From Collybia mongolica (lineage: Eukaryota; Basidiomycota; Agaricomycetes; Agaricales; Clitocybaceae): a stretch of DNA of 64,000 bases. A model generated the notes under the pieces. The model saw only the letters and a list, made by a program, of their open reading frames with translations, ran no database searches and had not been told where the DNA came from. Each line of letters opens with the position of its first letter. Position 1 is the stretch's first letter. Made by a program: the position numbers and the translations under genes. Location: positions 1-64,000 of the forward strand of contig JAAXNY010000010.1 of NCBI GenBank assembly GCA_013420905.1. Reading direction: 5' to 3'. This document shows, piece after piece, positions 46,293 through 56,609 of this stretch.

Positions 46293-47301
46293 ATGATGTC
46301 TCTCGCGCTTATCGAGCCCAACTTTACCCACCACCAGTTCGCCAGGGCCTCCAAACCCCCCGGTGAGCCCCGTGCACAATGTTAAGAGAGATGTAAGCCA
46401 CTAGCAAGCACGGCAGCAAGCGAAAGTATATAAATAACTGATCATCAATATAGTTAACGATCCAAACGCAGATGTTGTTTTTCGATCTTGCGACGACGTA
46501 TTATTCAAGGTCCATAGAAAGAATCTCGAAACTAGTACAGGCGGCTTCCCACCTTCGGGCTTCGAGACGCTGGACGAGGTCGTCAACCTCACCGAATCAT
46601 CAACAACACTTGAACTACTCTTTCAATATATCTACCCCATACCACAACCGGATATGGCTTCATCTTTATTCGACGTGATGGCAGAGGTTGCAGAGGCAGC
46701 TGAGAAGTATCAGGTCTACCCCGCGATGTACGTCTGCAAGCTAGTCATGGGGTATGTAACCGTCTCCGTCAAACTAGAGTTACTTCCCTTAACCCCGTAT
46801 GACAATGATAGAATGGCTCTACCAGATAATGCACTCAATGTATTTACCTACGCAGGGCGGCATGGATACCAGGACCTTCTTGCAAGGGCCGCCCCGCATC
46901 TCATCGGAAGGCCTCTGCGTGAGATTGTATCGGTAGTACCTGCGCATCTCATCATTCCGTGGGTATGTTCAATAATTCCTCTTTCCTTCTTAGGAGATTG
47001 TTCATATCTTACCGAATAGATCGAATACCATTCGGCTTGGGAAAAACAACTTCAGCAAGCCAGGTTGTATCCCTCTAAAGATGTGGGTGACCGATGTTCC
47101 GACCTCCGGGACAGGCACCATTTCTCGATCATTACTTTTATGAGCAAATTGGAAGATATCAAAGCCTTGATCAACCTGACTGCCGTATTCGGAGATATCG
47201 ACAATCAAGATGACAACGAGTTCCAAAGATACCTACGGGGGTGGCGAACCGATATACAGTTAAATATGGCGAATATGACGCTTTTCGATACTTACCTGTA
47301 A
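46293..47301 (+). CDS. BTB/POZ domain protein 4
   Basis: 266 residues from exons 46293-46362, 46454-46751, 46812-46962 and 47020-47301, all in phase. The BTB fold reads NADVVFRSCDDVLFKVHRKN, FPPSGFETLDEVVNLTE, LELLFQYIYPIPQPDM and EVAEAAEKYQVYPAMYVCKL. The second half has YAGRHGYQDLLARAAPHLIG, HLIIPW and IEYHSAWEKQLQQARL. The internal exons have the same lengths as those of the BTB gene at 27958, although the two genes are on opposite strands 18 kb apart. Two in-frame ATGs (46293, 46296) are equally possible starts. Likely a dimerising adaptor, as for other small BTB proteins. Confidence 0.88.
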
Positions 47302-48516
47302 TCCTGCTTTTGTACAGTACAAGGTTGACCTTTCTCTTCCACACTGGCGGTTAATCATTCTAAAATTGGTTTCAGGTCCGAAGCTGATATGGATGTGGTG
47401 ATTGTTTCAGACTGTGATCATTGTATAGTTATTGTTTCGTAGATGGCACCATCGAGTGTAGACTAAATATCACGGCCATTGAGTGCAACAAACTATACTT
47501 ATCTCCAATTGGCCCAACCTCCAAAAATCCATTGATCATGATGGAAGCAGAAGACAAAGATAATCACAGAGGGACTGAAAATTGACTTGATATCAGTACA
47601 AATCGCTGAAGCAGACAGGATACCCAACTAATGCCAGTGCGCAACCTGCCGATTTCTTATACGGTCATCCCGCTAAGCCTACAGAGAAAATGTCCAGCGA
47701 CGTCGACTTAGTCGAGTTGAAAGTAATGCCCGGAGAGCTTCGCCGAAGTAAGGTCATCAATGGGATGGTAATCTACTTATTAACCGTTGGGACGAAGCCC
47801 GATCAATGAGATTGTTCTTGCAGTTGAGCCTATCGTCTCCCACATAGCCGTTTGGGAACCCAGTGCTTTGCCAGGAAAGACTAGGTAACCTTATAAGGAT
47901 TAAATCAAAGCGAGACAGCCAAATCACGATACGGAATATTTTTAACTCGACATCAAAGATACAACTCGAGCATAAATGTTGGCCTGATGTTCATAAAATA
48001 CTAATTGCATTCGATCATTGGTTCTGTGTTCGTCCCCCAGCTACATATACCTTGCAGTCCCTGTTTACACGCCAAACGAGACTCTAGGAATTCCACCTGT
48101 TCCTTGTTAGACGTGTTAGCTATGACGATTCCGACTGATGGTATGTTTCGGGGTTAGCTGCTGGTTAAAAGGAAACTTATCGAATCCGTCTTTTAAGCAT
48201 CGGCCAGGTGAGTTGTATCTTAGGTATGGTGGGGTACGTGCTACTCACCCGGTACCCAGCTCTGGTTTCAGAAAACCTAACCTAACAGCCAACATTTCAT
48301 TGAGCCTCCGCGACTACGCTTTTAAGCTCTTCTTACCCACCTTTCCTAAAACCATAACCATAGTTGCTTTGCCCTCTAATTGTGAGTATCGTACAGTTAG
48401 AGAAGCAGCATTAACTCGCTCACATATTTCGGCATAGCCTCAGAGTATGCACAGAGATTTCATGCATAAATTTGCTGACCTATGTATTTAGATCCACATT
48501 TGCCTACATCACCTTT
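47302..48516. other. Intergenic, possible upstream exons of the membrane protein
   Basis: Mostly unassigned. A short frame beginning MSSDVDLVELKVMPGELRR at 47691 ends at a GTAAGG donor-like site, and MTIPTD at 48122 ends at GTATGT; either could be a first exon of the gene ending at 49365. No domain is visible. Confidence 0.35.
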
Positions 48517-49365
48517 CAGTTGACCACCATCCAACCTACCTCGGGCATAAAGGGGAAGACGACCGCACCACAACATAATACTGCAACTGGCGTGTTCAAT
48601 GCTCCCGTAATCCCCCCTCCAAAGGGCACCCTGACAACAAGATCACAGACGGTGATGGTAGATCCTGACACTCGGATTTCAACACAGTCCCACTTATCTG
48701 CGAGCTCTATACACACAACCTTACCGGTAGTGACATCCACTCTTAGTACCCAACAATATAGGTCGTCGACCCCGAGCGCCACTCTAATTTCCGCCCGGAC
48801 TTCTGTCACAAATCCAATCGCGACCTCTACTGAAAGAGAACCGCCCACCGAGCCGTAGGTCATCATTTAATTTCGCCTCTCCCCTTTACGCTCATCCCGG
48901 CAGCATAGGTCCTTGAGTGAAGGCACAATTGGTGGCATCATCGGCGCCATCGTAGTCACATGTATCTTGCTAATCGCTCTGGCAGTCTGGATCGTCCACA
49001 GGTACAGGACGAAACGCACCCGGCATAGACGCACTGTTGAAGACGAGGGAAATATCTACTCAGCAGAAGAACACGTTGGCAGCGGCGAGAATGTCCATCT
49101 TGCCCACGGTGCTTATGCTACCACCGAGGATGCCGACCCTCAAACGCAGGGGGAACACAACCGGGTATCGTCCCGCGGGACACCCAGCCAACACACGATG
49201 AATATCGAGAGGCCAGAACAATATTCCTCATCGGCATACCCCGCGTCTACGCTACCACCTTATCCCCTAACACCACAAAGCGCATCACCCCCGGCCTACT
49301 CAGATCTGTGGGGACACCAGTCAGAGTGGACGCCCGAGCCGCTAAATGGGAGCCAAAAAGTGTAG
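48517..49365 (+). CDS. Single-pass membrane protein with Ser/Thr-rich ectodomain and PPxY tail
   Basis: Two exons joined in phase: about 48517-48854 and 48909-49365. The first encodes a Ser/Thr/Pro-rich stretch (likely O-glycosylated, extracellular). The second begins LSEGTIGGIIGAIVV and continues through one hydrophobic segment (about 25 residues) to a basic stop-transfer HRYRTKRTRHRR. The cytoplasmic tail ends in a Pro/Tyr-rich run with SPPAYSDLWG, a PPxY motif of the kind bound by WW domains of Rsp5/Nedd4 ubiquitin ligases. This layout is common in basidiomycete surface proteins. The true N-terminus and signal peptide lie upstream and were not resolved. Confidence 0.7.
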
Positions 49366-49791
49366 ATGGGGGAATAGGACACACGGGAGTTGGGGCTAAG
49401 GAAATAACGGTTTCGTTTTGAGTCTATTTTCGGTAAAACAAGAGTAGATCTTACTCGCTATTAGTTCAACCAAGGTCTCTACGATGGTTGTAATTCACAT
49501 AATACTTCTCCCCACCTCATAATCTTAAGAGAATCCAGGCTGAAAGGACGGGAGTCCCAACACACGGATTCTCCTTCAAACATGGGTTAATTGAATATTG
49601 ATTTGGTATTCGTTTATTACCTTCGTCGTTTAGGTTCGTCACGTATGTAAGTTGAGGCGCTGAGGGAACACACGCAGGTAGACACATCCAGCCGGTGCGT
49701 CAGCTGAAAGCAGTACGCGGGGTTCTCCACTCTCTGCTATGGAAGGCGTAGGAGATGCACGTAATGCTCCGAGGTCTAATCTAAGCCACCC
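49366..49791. other. Intergenic between convergent genes
   Basis: About 425 bp between the membrane protein (+) and the 2H phosphoesterase (-). Contains 3' flanks only; nothing else recognised. Confidence 0.5.
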
Positions 49792-51273
49792 TCACCCCAA
49801 AGACACGCCCCCACAACTCACATACTCATTATTCGGTCCCCGACTCCCCATGATCCACAGTCCGATCTCCTGCACACTAACTTCCTCCCCAAGATCGATG
49901 AGTACCGGCAGTGGTGGGACAACTCCCCGTTTCGCATTGGAATTAGACTTTGACGTTGTGGCCGTTTCTGGTTGGAATTGCGGTGTTGCAGTGGTTTTTA
50001 GTGGTGTGTTTATAGCCCCCGCAGTGGGCAAAAGGAGATCTGTCAATCCGGATTTCAGTACGTCGGAATAGGAGAATGGGCCACCGCGTAGTCGAGACGG
50101 GCGACGTTGTGATGCGTTTAGGACTGTACAGTGTAGCTACGAGGGAGATTAACAATATGTCAGTTGACGAAACGTGTACGTGGGTTACAAAAAGCCCTAC
50201 CTTGAGGGGTCGAGTATCAGTGAGATAGCCCGCGCGTTTGAATGTTTGATAAACCAGATCTAGACGATAGAAGGTATATCATTACGGGGTTCCGGCTGAA
50301 AGGGCAGTATTAACGAAAAACGTACCAGTGATACGACGCAGCTTTTCTCCTTCTGCACCTGCTAAAGTCGGCGCTACATATAGAACCTTGGTCCATATTT
50401 CATCAATACCACTCCTTCCATCCCGCCTGACGTCAGAAACCCCCCTCAGGCCGTTATCCTCTGATTCCCCAGGTTCAGCCCCTTGCACGACTACCCCACT
50501 TCTACTCCCTCTCTTTCCTTCAGCTTTCACCTTCGGCGGAGCAACCGGATCCATGATATCAATCTTATCGAGCACGATGCGCAACGGTAGCTGGAGCCGT
50601 TGATTTGTGGACCGGTCTAGCCTTGTATTGTCAATCGTTCCATCTGCCGAAACTTCCGAAACAATCTCGGCGAGCGCAGGTTTGAGCGAGCGTAGAAGGG
50701 TGAGTGCCGAGTCCACAGTCTGTGTGGGACGGGGAGGACTCGCGACGAGAGGCGGAGGATTCATGTCACTTGCAGGTTCCTCGAGTGCCATAACCCCGAG
50801 CGTGAGGTGGAAGCGTCGTGGATCAATGACGATCGAAGGGTCGAGACCGCGAATCCTGTTCTTCTCGGTGCCTTGGCGTGGATTCGAGTATTCGAGGAGG
50901 GAGTTTTGAAACGCGGAAATGCGGCTGAGAATAGCCCGGTTGGTGTTCTGCAAGGGCTGTTAGTCTCGGATAGGGATACAATACCGGTGAAGGCGCGCAC
51001 GAACGGTATCGCAATGACTACGACACAACAAGCTCAATGTATGACATCAAAATTGGACTCAAGGATCTCACAATGCGTTGGCCGTGGTCGCGAGGTCTTC
51101 ATTTCGTTAAACTTGGGCCTGGGCGGAGTGGAACTACCCACGAGAGGCTGGGAGTTTGAAGAGTTTGCATGGGCGCTTGCATTTGAATCTTCAGGGTTTC
51201 GGCGCCCCCGAGACGAGAAACTAGGCGATCGTCTTCCGCCTCTTCCGCGTGTGGTACCTCGGATAGTATTCAT
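49792..51273 (-). CDS. 2H phosphoesterase, AKAP7 / RNA-ligase-like domain protein
   Basis: Belongs to the 2H superfamily, whose members act on 2'-5' or cyclic phosphate bonds in RNA. The start MNTIRGTTRGRGGRR gives an Arg/Gly-rich lead, followed by KTSRPRPTH|F across an intron. The first catalytic motif is PRRFHLTLGVMALEEP (His-x-Thr-x). The second, LHCTVLNASQRR, lies after two short introns (GTACGT donor near 50325 and GTAGGG near 50205). The C-terminus (IGLWIMGSRGPNNEYVSCGG) is the closing strand typical of AKAP7/ASCC1-like proteins. No KH domain is seen, unlike ASCC1. It sits in the right arm of the inverted repeat and its left-arm twin is dead. Substrate unknown. Confidence 0.85.
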
Positions 51274-51413
51274 GCAGTTCCGGACTCAAATTAGTAGGTG
51301 AGCTGGCACAATCTTCACGGTTAGCGGGGAAGTTGTGCATGGCACAGCCACCAATAATGGTGTTTCGGAAATCGGATCCATGATCAACTTGCGGGCTACC
51401 TTGACCTTAGAGC

Positions 51414-51596
51414 TTGGATGTTCTCTCCACTTCACTTTCAGCTTTGATGGGGCAACTCAAAAATGAAGGCGACGATGCGCGAAACGTGCCAATACCAGCG
51501 TCTGTAGTCGAACCGATCGTTATGGCAATGGAACTATCTGTTATCGTGGTCTCACCACTTTGGGCTGGCTGGGGGGGGATGGATTCCCAAACTTAA
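51414..51596 (+). other. 60-codon open frame conserved in both arms, right copy
   Basis: Counterpart of 30376-30558 with the same start, length and stop; the few differences include ARDV to ARNV and MVVSP to VIVSP. The rest of 51274-52347 holds the promoter side of the phosphoesterase gene, the hairpin and no other gene. Confidence 0.35.
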
Positions 51597-51893
51597 GATG
51601 CATCGAGAAATAAGTTTCTTAGCGAGTGAGGGAGACGCGACTAGGTCGATCTCGCAGAATTCAGGGAGCAGGCGAAAATATTGCGGACACGCCATCATCA
51701 CGATCACGCATCACAAATATCTTCCATTATAACCCCCACACACCCTCACTCAGGTAAACAAGCTTTCCTCACTACAGCGCATAGAACACCCCCGACCTGC
51801 CAATGCTGCAGAAACGGTCGTCCGGTTGAATCTTATTACCCTCAAATCCAAATCGAACGGGGATCCGCAAATCCAGACGCCTTCAACTAGAAG

Positions 51894-51921
51894 CAACATC
51901 TAGTTATGCTACTAGATGTTG
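51894..51921. other. Perfect 11-bp-stem hairpin, right arm copy
   Basis: Stem CAACATCTAGT/ACTAGATGTTG as at 30051-30078; loop TATGCT here. Confidence 0.75.
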
Positions 51922-52346
51922 TATCACATGAAATGGGATAACCAGCTTCGGCGAGCCAGGGCGTACCCTCATAACAACTAAATTTATGAGTTCACCAATA
52001 TTCGGGATCAGTACCCATAAGGCGTTGGGAACTGCGTTGCCATTCTAGGAGACATCAATATTTCGCAAAATTTAGCAAAGTTATTTGGCGAAAACAACAA
52101 GAACAGTGTACTCACAAGTTATCTTGGCCTTTGGCAAGATGCAACGCAACCAAATACTTAGATAATGAAGTTTTTTGAGCCGTAACGATTCCTAATGCAA
52201 TTTCCGCATATCCTGAATACTTTATATGGATTAGCAGACGGAATCGATAACAATCGCAAAACGTTGTCTTATATGTAGCAATTCTTCGCGTTATCAGTTG
52301 AAAGGCCCCCTGATAGAGAAAAAAACTTCATATGGCATATTATTAG

Positions 52347-52440
52347 TGACCTGGCCTTGATTCGAACAAGGAGCCTCAGAGAGGGATTGCCAAAAATGGG
52401 TTGTTGTGCGCTGAGTGTATTACCGTTATACTACCAGGTC
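52347..52440 (-). tRNA. tRNA-like sequence, right-arm copy
   Basis: Minus-strand twin of 29533-29626. Acceptor, D, central and T stems all still pair. One difference changes a G-U pair in the D stem to A-U, and another lies in the long central loop, so stems are kept while the loop varies. Same doubt about the missing U33. Confidence 0.5.
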
Positions 52441-52712
52441 ATTCCGAGAACATGGCACCGGCATCAATCTATCTAATTACTCCATGACTAATAAGCGTGA
52501 ATCGGTGCAAAGGAGGTAAAGAGAAGCATGTGACTCAACTTGGCTTCTGGAAGGGAATAAGAGATTGACAGGCTGCAGGAGAATTTGTTAAAAATACCCT
52601 ACATTCCGGCAGTGGCGTCCTCGTTGGTGGTGGCCCGCCGGTCCCGGTTTTCGGAACTTGCAAAGTTCGGCGAGAAATTACATCAGCAAATCCTGATCAG
52701 TCTGGTGCCTAG

Positions 52713-53700
52713 TGTGACAGCACTGTGCAGAGACCTACAGTACCACAGAGTCCACAGTACACGTCCCTATAGTGGCAGCTCTGTGTGGTGACACAGATCT
52801 TCTGTGAATCATTGTGTAAGCTATCATTTTCACTGTGTATTACTGCACAGGACAGGGGGATTCCCTATAGAGCTTTCCAGTCATACCTATCCTCTGTATT
52901 GTTTTGAGTAATGCAATGAATTCAGGCAAGGAATGTTCAACATTAGAGGATCACACAGGTTCTCAAAATGAGGTGGCAATAAATATATTCACCAGCATGG
53001 GTATAAGCATAAATATAAGCCGAAAATATATGGCAGATGGGAAGCATATGGTAGATTAAGGATGGGTTACTAATTAGTTGAGAATGATGTCAATATTCAT
53101 GTCATCCGGGGTCAGCTTCCCTTTCTTCGATTGCATCCTGGAATAGACATGAGTCGGTTCAAGTACCAAGGATACATGAGCACTTGCTGTTACAAATTCC
53201 CTATTCATGTGCTTATCCACTCTTTTTCTTACACATCATTGATTACACACTGCTCACTAATGTTGGCCGACTCTTATCTTTAGAAACCCATATATGCATT
53301 CTATTTCCCATGCTTACTCATCCCCTTATCTATATAACTGGTAGCACTAATCCCTCCTATCTATACAACCAATAGCGTAAACCACGCTTATCTATGCTTA
53401 TTGGACTCCTATGTATATATAGGGATATTCTAGCTTAGTTAGTTCTTTAGCTTGACCTAGCTGAATTCACCTTATTCATCTACTCTTGACTCCTCTACGC
53501 AAACTTGATCCTACTCACCTTATGAAGGGAGTAGTGTATCTTTGAACGAACGATCTGACTTAGCCCTACTGAGGGAGTCATTAGACGTGGGACTTACAGA
53601 GTCGATGGTCTAGAATGAACAAACGATAAACCAGACTGATCTAGAGGATAAGGCCTAAACAGCCATAACAAAAGGTCAAGCTGATCAGAACTGTCAACCT
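52713..53700 (+). repeat. Probable 5' LTR and leader of the gypsy element
   Basis: Non-coding stretch beginning TGTGACAGCACTG and preceding gag. A TATATATAGGG at about 53414 followed by a pyrimidine-rich stretch could be the promoter. Ends are approximate because the 3' LTR is outside the window and no clear primer-binding site was found. Confidence 0.5.
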
Positions 53701-53738
53701 ATTAAGGTTTAGACGCAACGGCACCAGCATGATACAGA

Positions 53739-54896
53739 TTGAACCCTGTGAGCAGCAGCGGTAGCAGCAGAAGCAGCAGTAGGCAGAGTGCCTTCAGCAA
53801 CAAAGACTTTCAAGATGCAGAAGAACGGCCAAGACTTGCAGTAGTCACACAGATGATAGAAACACCCATGACACCAAAACCAAAGACAGAAAGTTCCAAA
53901 AGAAAGGAACCTGAAGAACCACCAAAACCCAAAACACCAGACTCCCCAATACCACCTGATTCTGACATAGAAATGGCAGAGGAACGAAGACCCACTGAGA
54001 TCAAACTCAGCTCACTGAACATTTTCGATGGAAACAGAAAGATGACGAAGGACTTTGTCCTTGATTGCAAGATGTACTTGGGAGCAAATGACAGAATTTA
54101 CAACATGGACTGGAAGAGAATCCTTTACGTGCTTTCTTATATGAAAGGAGGAACAGCAGGATCATGGAAGAAATCCTGGTACGGAGAGAAAAGTGACAAC
54201 CCAGGCACTTTTACAGATTTTATGACGACAGTCAAAGAAGTGTTTTCCACACCAGATGAAGCAGGAGATGCCAGACAGACCCTGAAGACGCTGCATATGC
54301 AAGGAAACATGACAGCAGATGATTACATTGCAGAGTTCAAATTGGCCACATCAGAAAGCCAGATCACTGAAAGCGAAGCACTCATTGAGTACTTCATGGA
54401 AGGAATACCACCCTCCTTGATGCAGAAGATTTTGACGATGGATAACCCACCTACCACCATCAAGGGCTGGTACCAGAAAGCATCCATATTTGACACCCAG
54501 TTCAGACATGCAAGATCAATTGTAGCACAAATCAAAGGAAACACCAGAAAACCCGCAGGAGGAAACAATGGAAAGAAATACAATTTCCAGCAAAACAACC
54601 CCAGATTTGTCCCGAACAATGCCAGGGACCCGAACGCAATGGATATATATCAATTGACTATCCAAGAAAGAGATGAACACATGAAGTGAGGACTATGCTT
54701 CAAATGTCACAAGTTTGGATATCAAGCATCAGATCATAGAGCTGGAGGCTCTATTCCTCAGACCCCATGAAAGGAAGAACCAAAGACACCAATGAAAGGC
54801 AAAGACGCCTATACGAAGATCCAATCCCTTCTAGCAGGATTAGATGAAGAAGAGAAAGAGATCACCTTGAAGAACATGGAAGACGAGGGTTTTTAA
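53739..54896 (+). pseudogene. gypsy gag with degenerate zinc knuckle
   Basis: Capsid-like protein: Ser-rich start, Lys/Pro-rich linker (KPKTPDSPIPPDSDIE), then the retrotransposon gag fold (KLSSLNIFDGNRKMTKDFVL, MKGGTAGSWKKSW, MTADDYIAEFKL, PPSLMQKILTMDNPPTT). No ATG was found at the head of the frame; it is open from a TTG at 53739, so the start is unknown or mutated. TGA at 54687 and 54768 interrupt it, each where Arg is expected. Between them the knuckle reads CFKCHKFGYQASDH, lacking the usual His and final Cys. The frame ends at TAA 54894. Confidence 0.85.
54887..54893 (+). promoter_or_regulatory. Putative -1 ribosomal frameshift site (GGGTTTT)
   Basis: In gag phase the bases split G GGT TTT, fitting X XXY YYZ, directly before the gag TAA at 54894. 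A -1 slip there enters TTA AAG TGG CAG, exactly the frame of the protease at 54911. No downstream stem was assessed. Confidence 0.6.
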
Positions 54897-55656
54897 AGTG
54901 GCAGCCTGAATTGATGTCAGTACCTGCCAAGACTTATTCTGTTATGCTATCACCTGTAATTTTAGGAGAAATGAATCAACAATCTCTTTCTATTCCAATT
55001 ACGGTGATTGAAGAACAGAAAAACATCGAAACCCCAGCAATTGGACTTATTGATTGCGGAGCTGGAGGAATCTTCATCAACAAGACATTCATTGAAGAGA
55101 ATGAAATAAAGACAACCCCACTGAGAAAGTCAATCTCAGTCAGGAACATAGATGGAACAAAGAACAAATCAGGGAACATCACAGACTGTGTATGGACCAA
55201 GATTTGAATTGGAGATGAAGAAATCAGAATCCGACTATTAGTTAGCGGATCAGGAAAGGAGAACATCATCCTTGGATTACCATGGTTAAAATGGCACAAC
55301 CCCAAGATTGATTGGGAGAAAGGAACACTCGACTTCGGAACAAGCATCAAAAAAGGAGTTCTATTGGAAGCAATCCAAAGAAATATAGAAATCCAACTGA
55401 TGAAACAAACATGGCAATACCCCAAGGCAACGGTAACAGAAATACAGGAAGAATACCCAGAAGAAATCCCAAGGAATCAACCCCTTGAAGATTGGCAACC
55501 AATTCTTTAGGAATTGACGAAGAAGATGACAAACATGAAGTCAATCTACTTAGGACATACATCCATCCAGAAGATGATGAAGAAGAATCCATTTGGATAA
55601 ATGCAAAGACATCAATATCACAGGAACTGGAACACAAGGCAGAAATCCAGTACTTC
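54893..55656 (+). pseudogene. gypsy protease region
   Basis: Retroviral-type aspartic protease in the -1 frame relative to gag: GLIDCGAGGIFINKTFIEEN holds the D-[S/C]-G active site, and ENIILGLPWLKWHNPKIDW the second conserved block (ILGLPWL). A TGA at 55205 falls where Arg is expected (TKI*IGDEEIRI). A further frame change near 55490 moves the downstream acidic segment (IDEEDDKHEVNLL) to another frame. Homology to the element stops at 55656, where the DNA transposon begins. Confidence 0.83.
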
Positions 55657-55669
55657 ACACTCCCCCACA

Positions 55670-55915
55670 TCCTGCAGAGGATTCCAATCGGAATCCAGAG
55701 GAATGCAGGAAGATTTTGAAAAAGTTTTAAAACAGAAAATTTCTTTGAGGAATTCCGCAATATTCCACTTGGATTCCGCTCAGAACACAGAATTCTGATT
55801 GAAATCATCGGAATTCTGCCGAATTTGAGGAATTTCTTACAAAGTGTGGAAGAAGAAAATTCTCAAAGGAATTCTGCAACATTCCACTCGGATTCTGATC
55901 GGAATTCATAAGTTT
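55670..55915. repeat. Left subterminal GGAATTC-rich repeats
   Basis: At least eight imperfect copies of a GGAATTC/TGGATTCC core within 240 bp just inside the left inverted repeat. They mirror those at the right end. Such arrays are typical transposase-binding sites; that role is inferred. Confidence 0.7.
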
Positions 55916-56609
55916 CAAGTCAAAACAGTCAATAAAGTCAACAGTATATCTAACATTTTGAAGTACTAAATTACTCTCTTTCAGCCTGTCTTTTTAAAAT
56001 CTGTTGAGTATGATAAAAAAGCATAACATGGATAAACCAATCAAAGTTTTCTCCAGTCATTCTTTTCATGATAGATTCAAATCCACCCAACCATGCATTG
56101 AGTTTTTCACAAGCCTGTTTTAAAATTAATAAATATTAAAGTGTGTATAAACAATACTTACTTGTGTATTGAATGCACGCTTGTAGTAAGGATTGCTTTG
56201 ATTGTCCTGAGCCACAACAACAAGATTTGGTGCAGAACCATTCAAGGGTGCTGGATTACACCATTTTCGACACAAGTAATCCGAAGTACAATGATTCTTA
56301 TAATGATAAACATCAACAATTAATCTTGATGTATCCAGTCAATCATTGTGAATGGGATTGGCAAGAGCAGTTTGAAGTACCAAGCAAGCTTTGTCAATGC
56401 AGATATAGGATGGTCGAGTTTCTTTCTCAGGATAAACTTTATTTAAAAAGTTGAGAATATTGGTTGGAGATTCAGAACGGGCAAATTTTGTCCAAGCTAC
56501 CACAACACCACAAGGTTTGCATATAGTTTCAACACAGTAGAACCAAGCAGCAGTAAAGTAATTTGATTGTATAGTGGTATCATTATTATCTTCATCATGT
56601 GGCTGAATA

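Larger units (their letters stand above)
49875..52680. repeat. Long inverted repeat, right arm
   Basis: About 2.8 kb, reverse complement of 29292-31990. It keeps the intact 2H-phosphoesterase gene except its last exon end, which lies outside the arm. Homology stops at GAGAAATTA (52680), 33 bp before the putative gypsy LTR start. Confidence 0.9.

Noticed and set aside
53739..53790. CAG/AGC repeat at the start of gag as an expandable microsatellite
   Set aside because: The units are imperfect (CAG, GTAGCAG, AAGCAG), short and part of a Ser-coding run.
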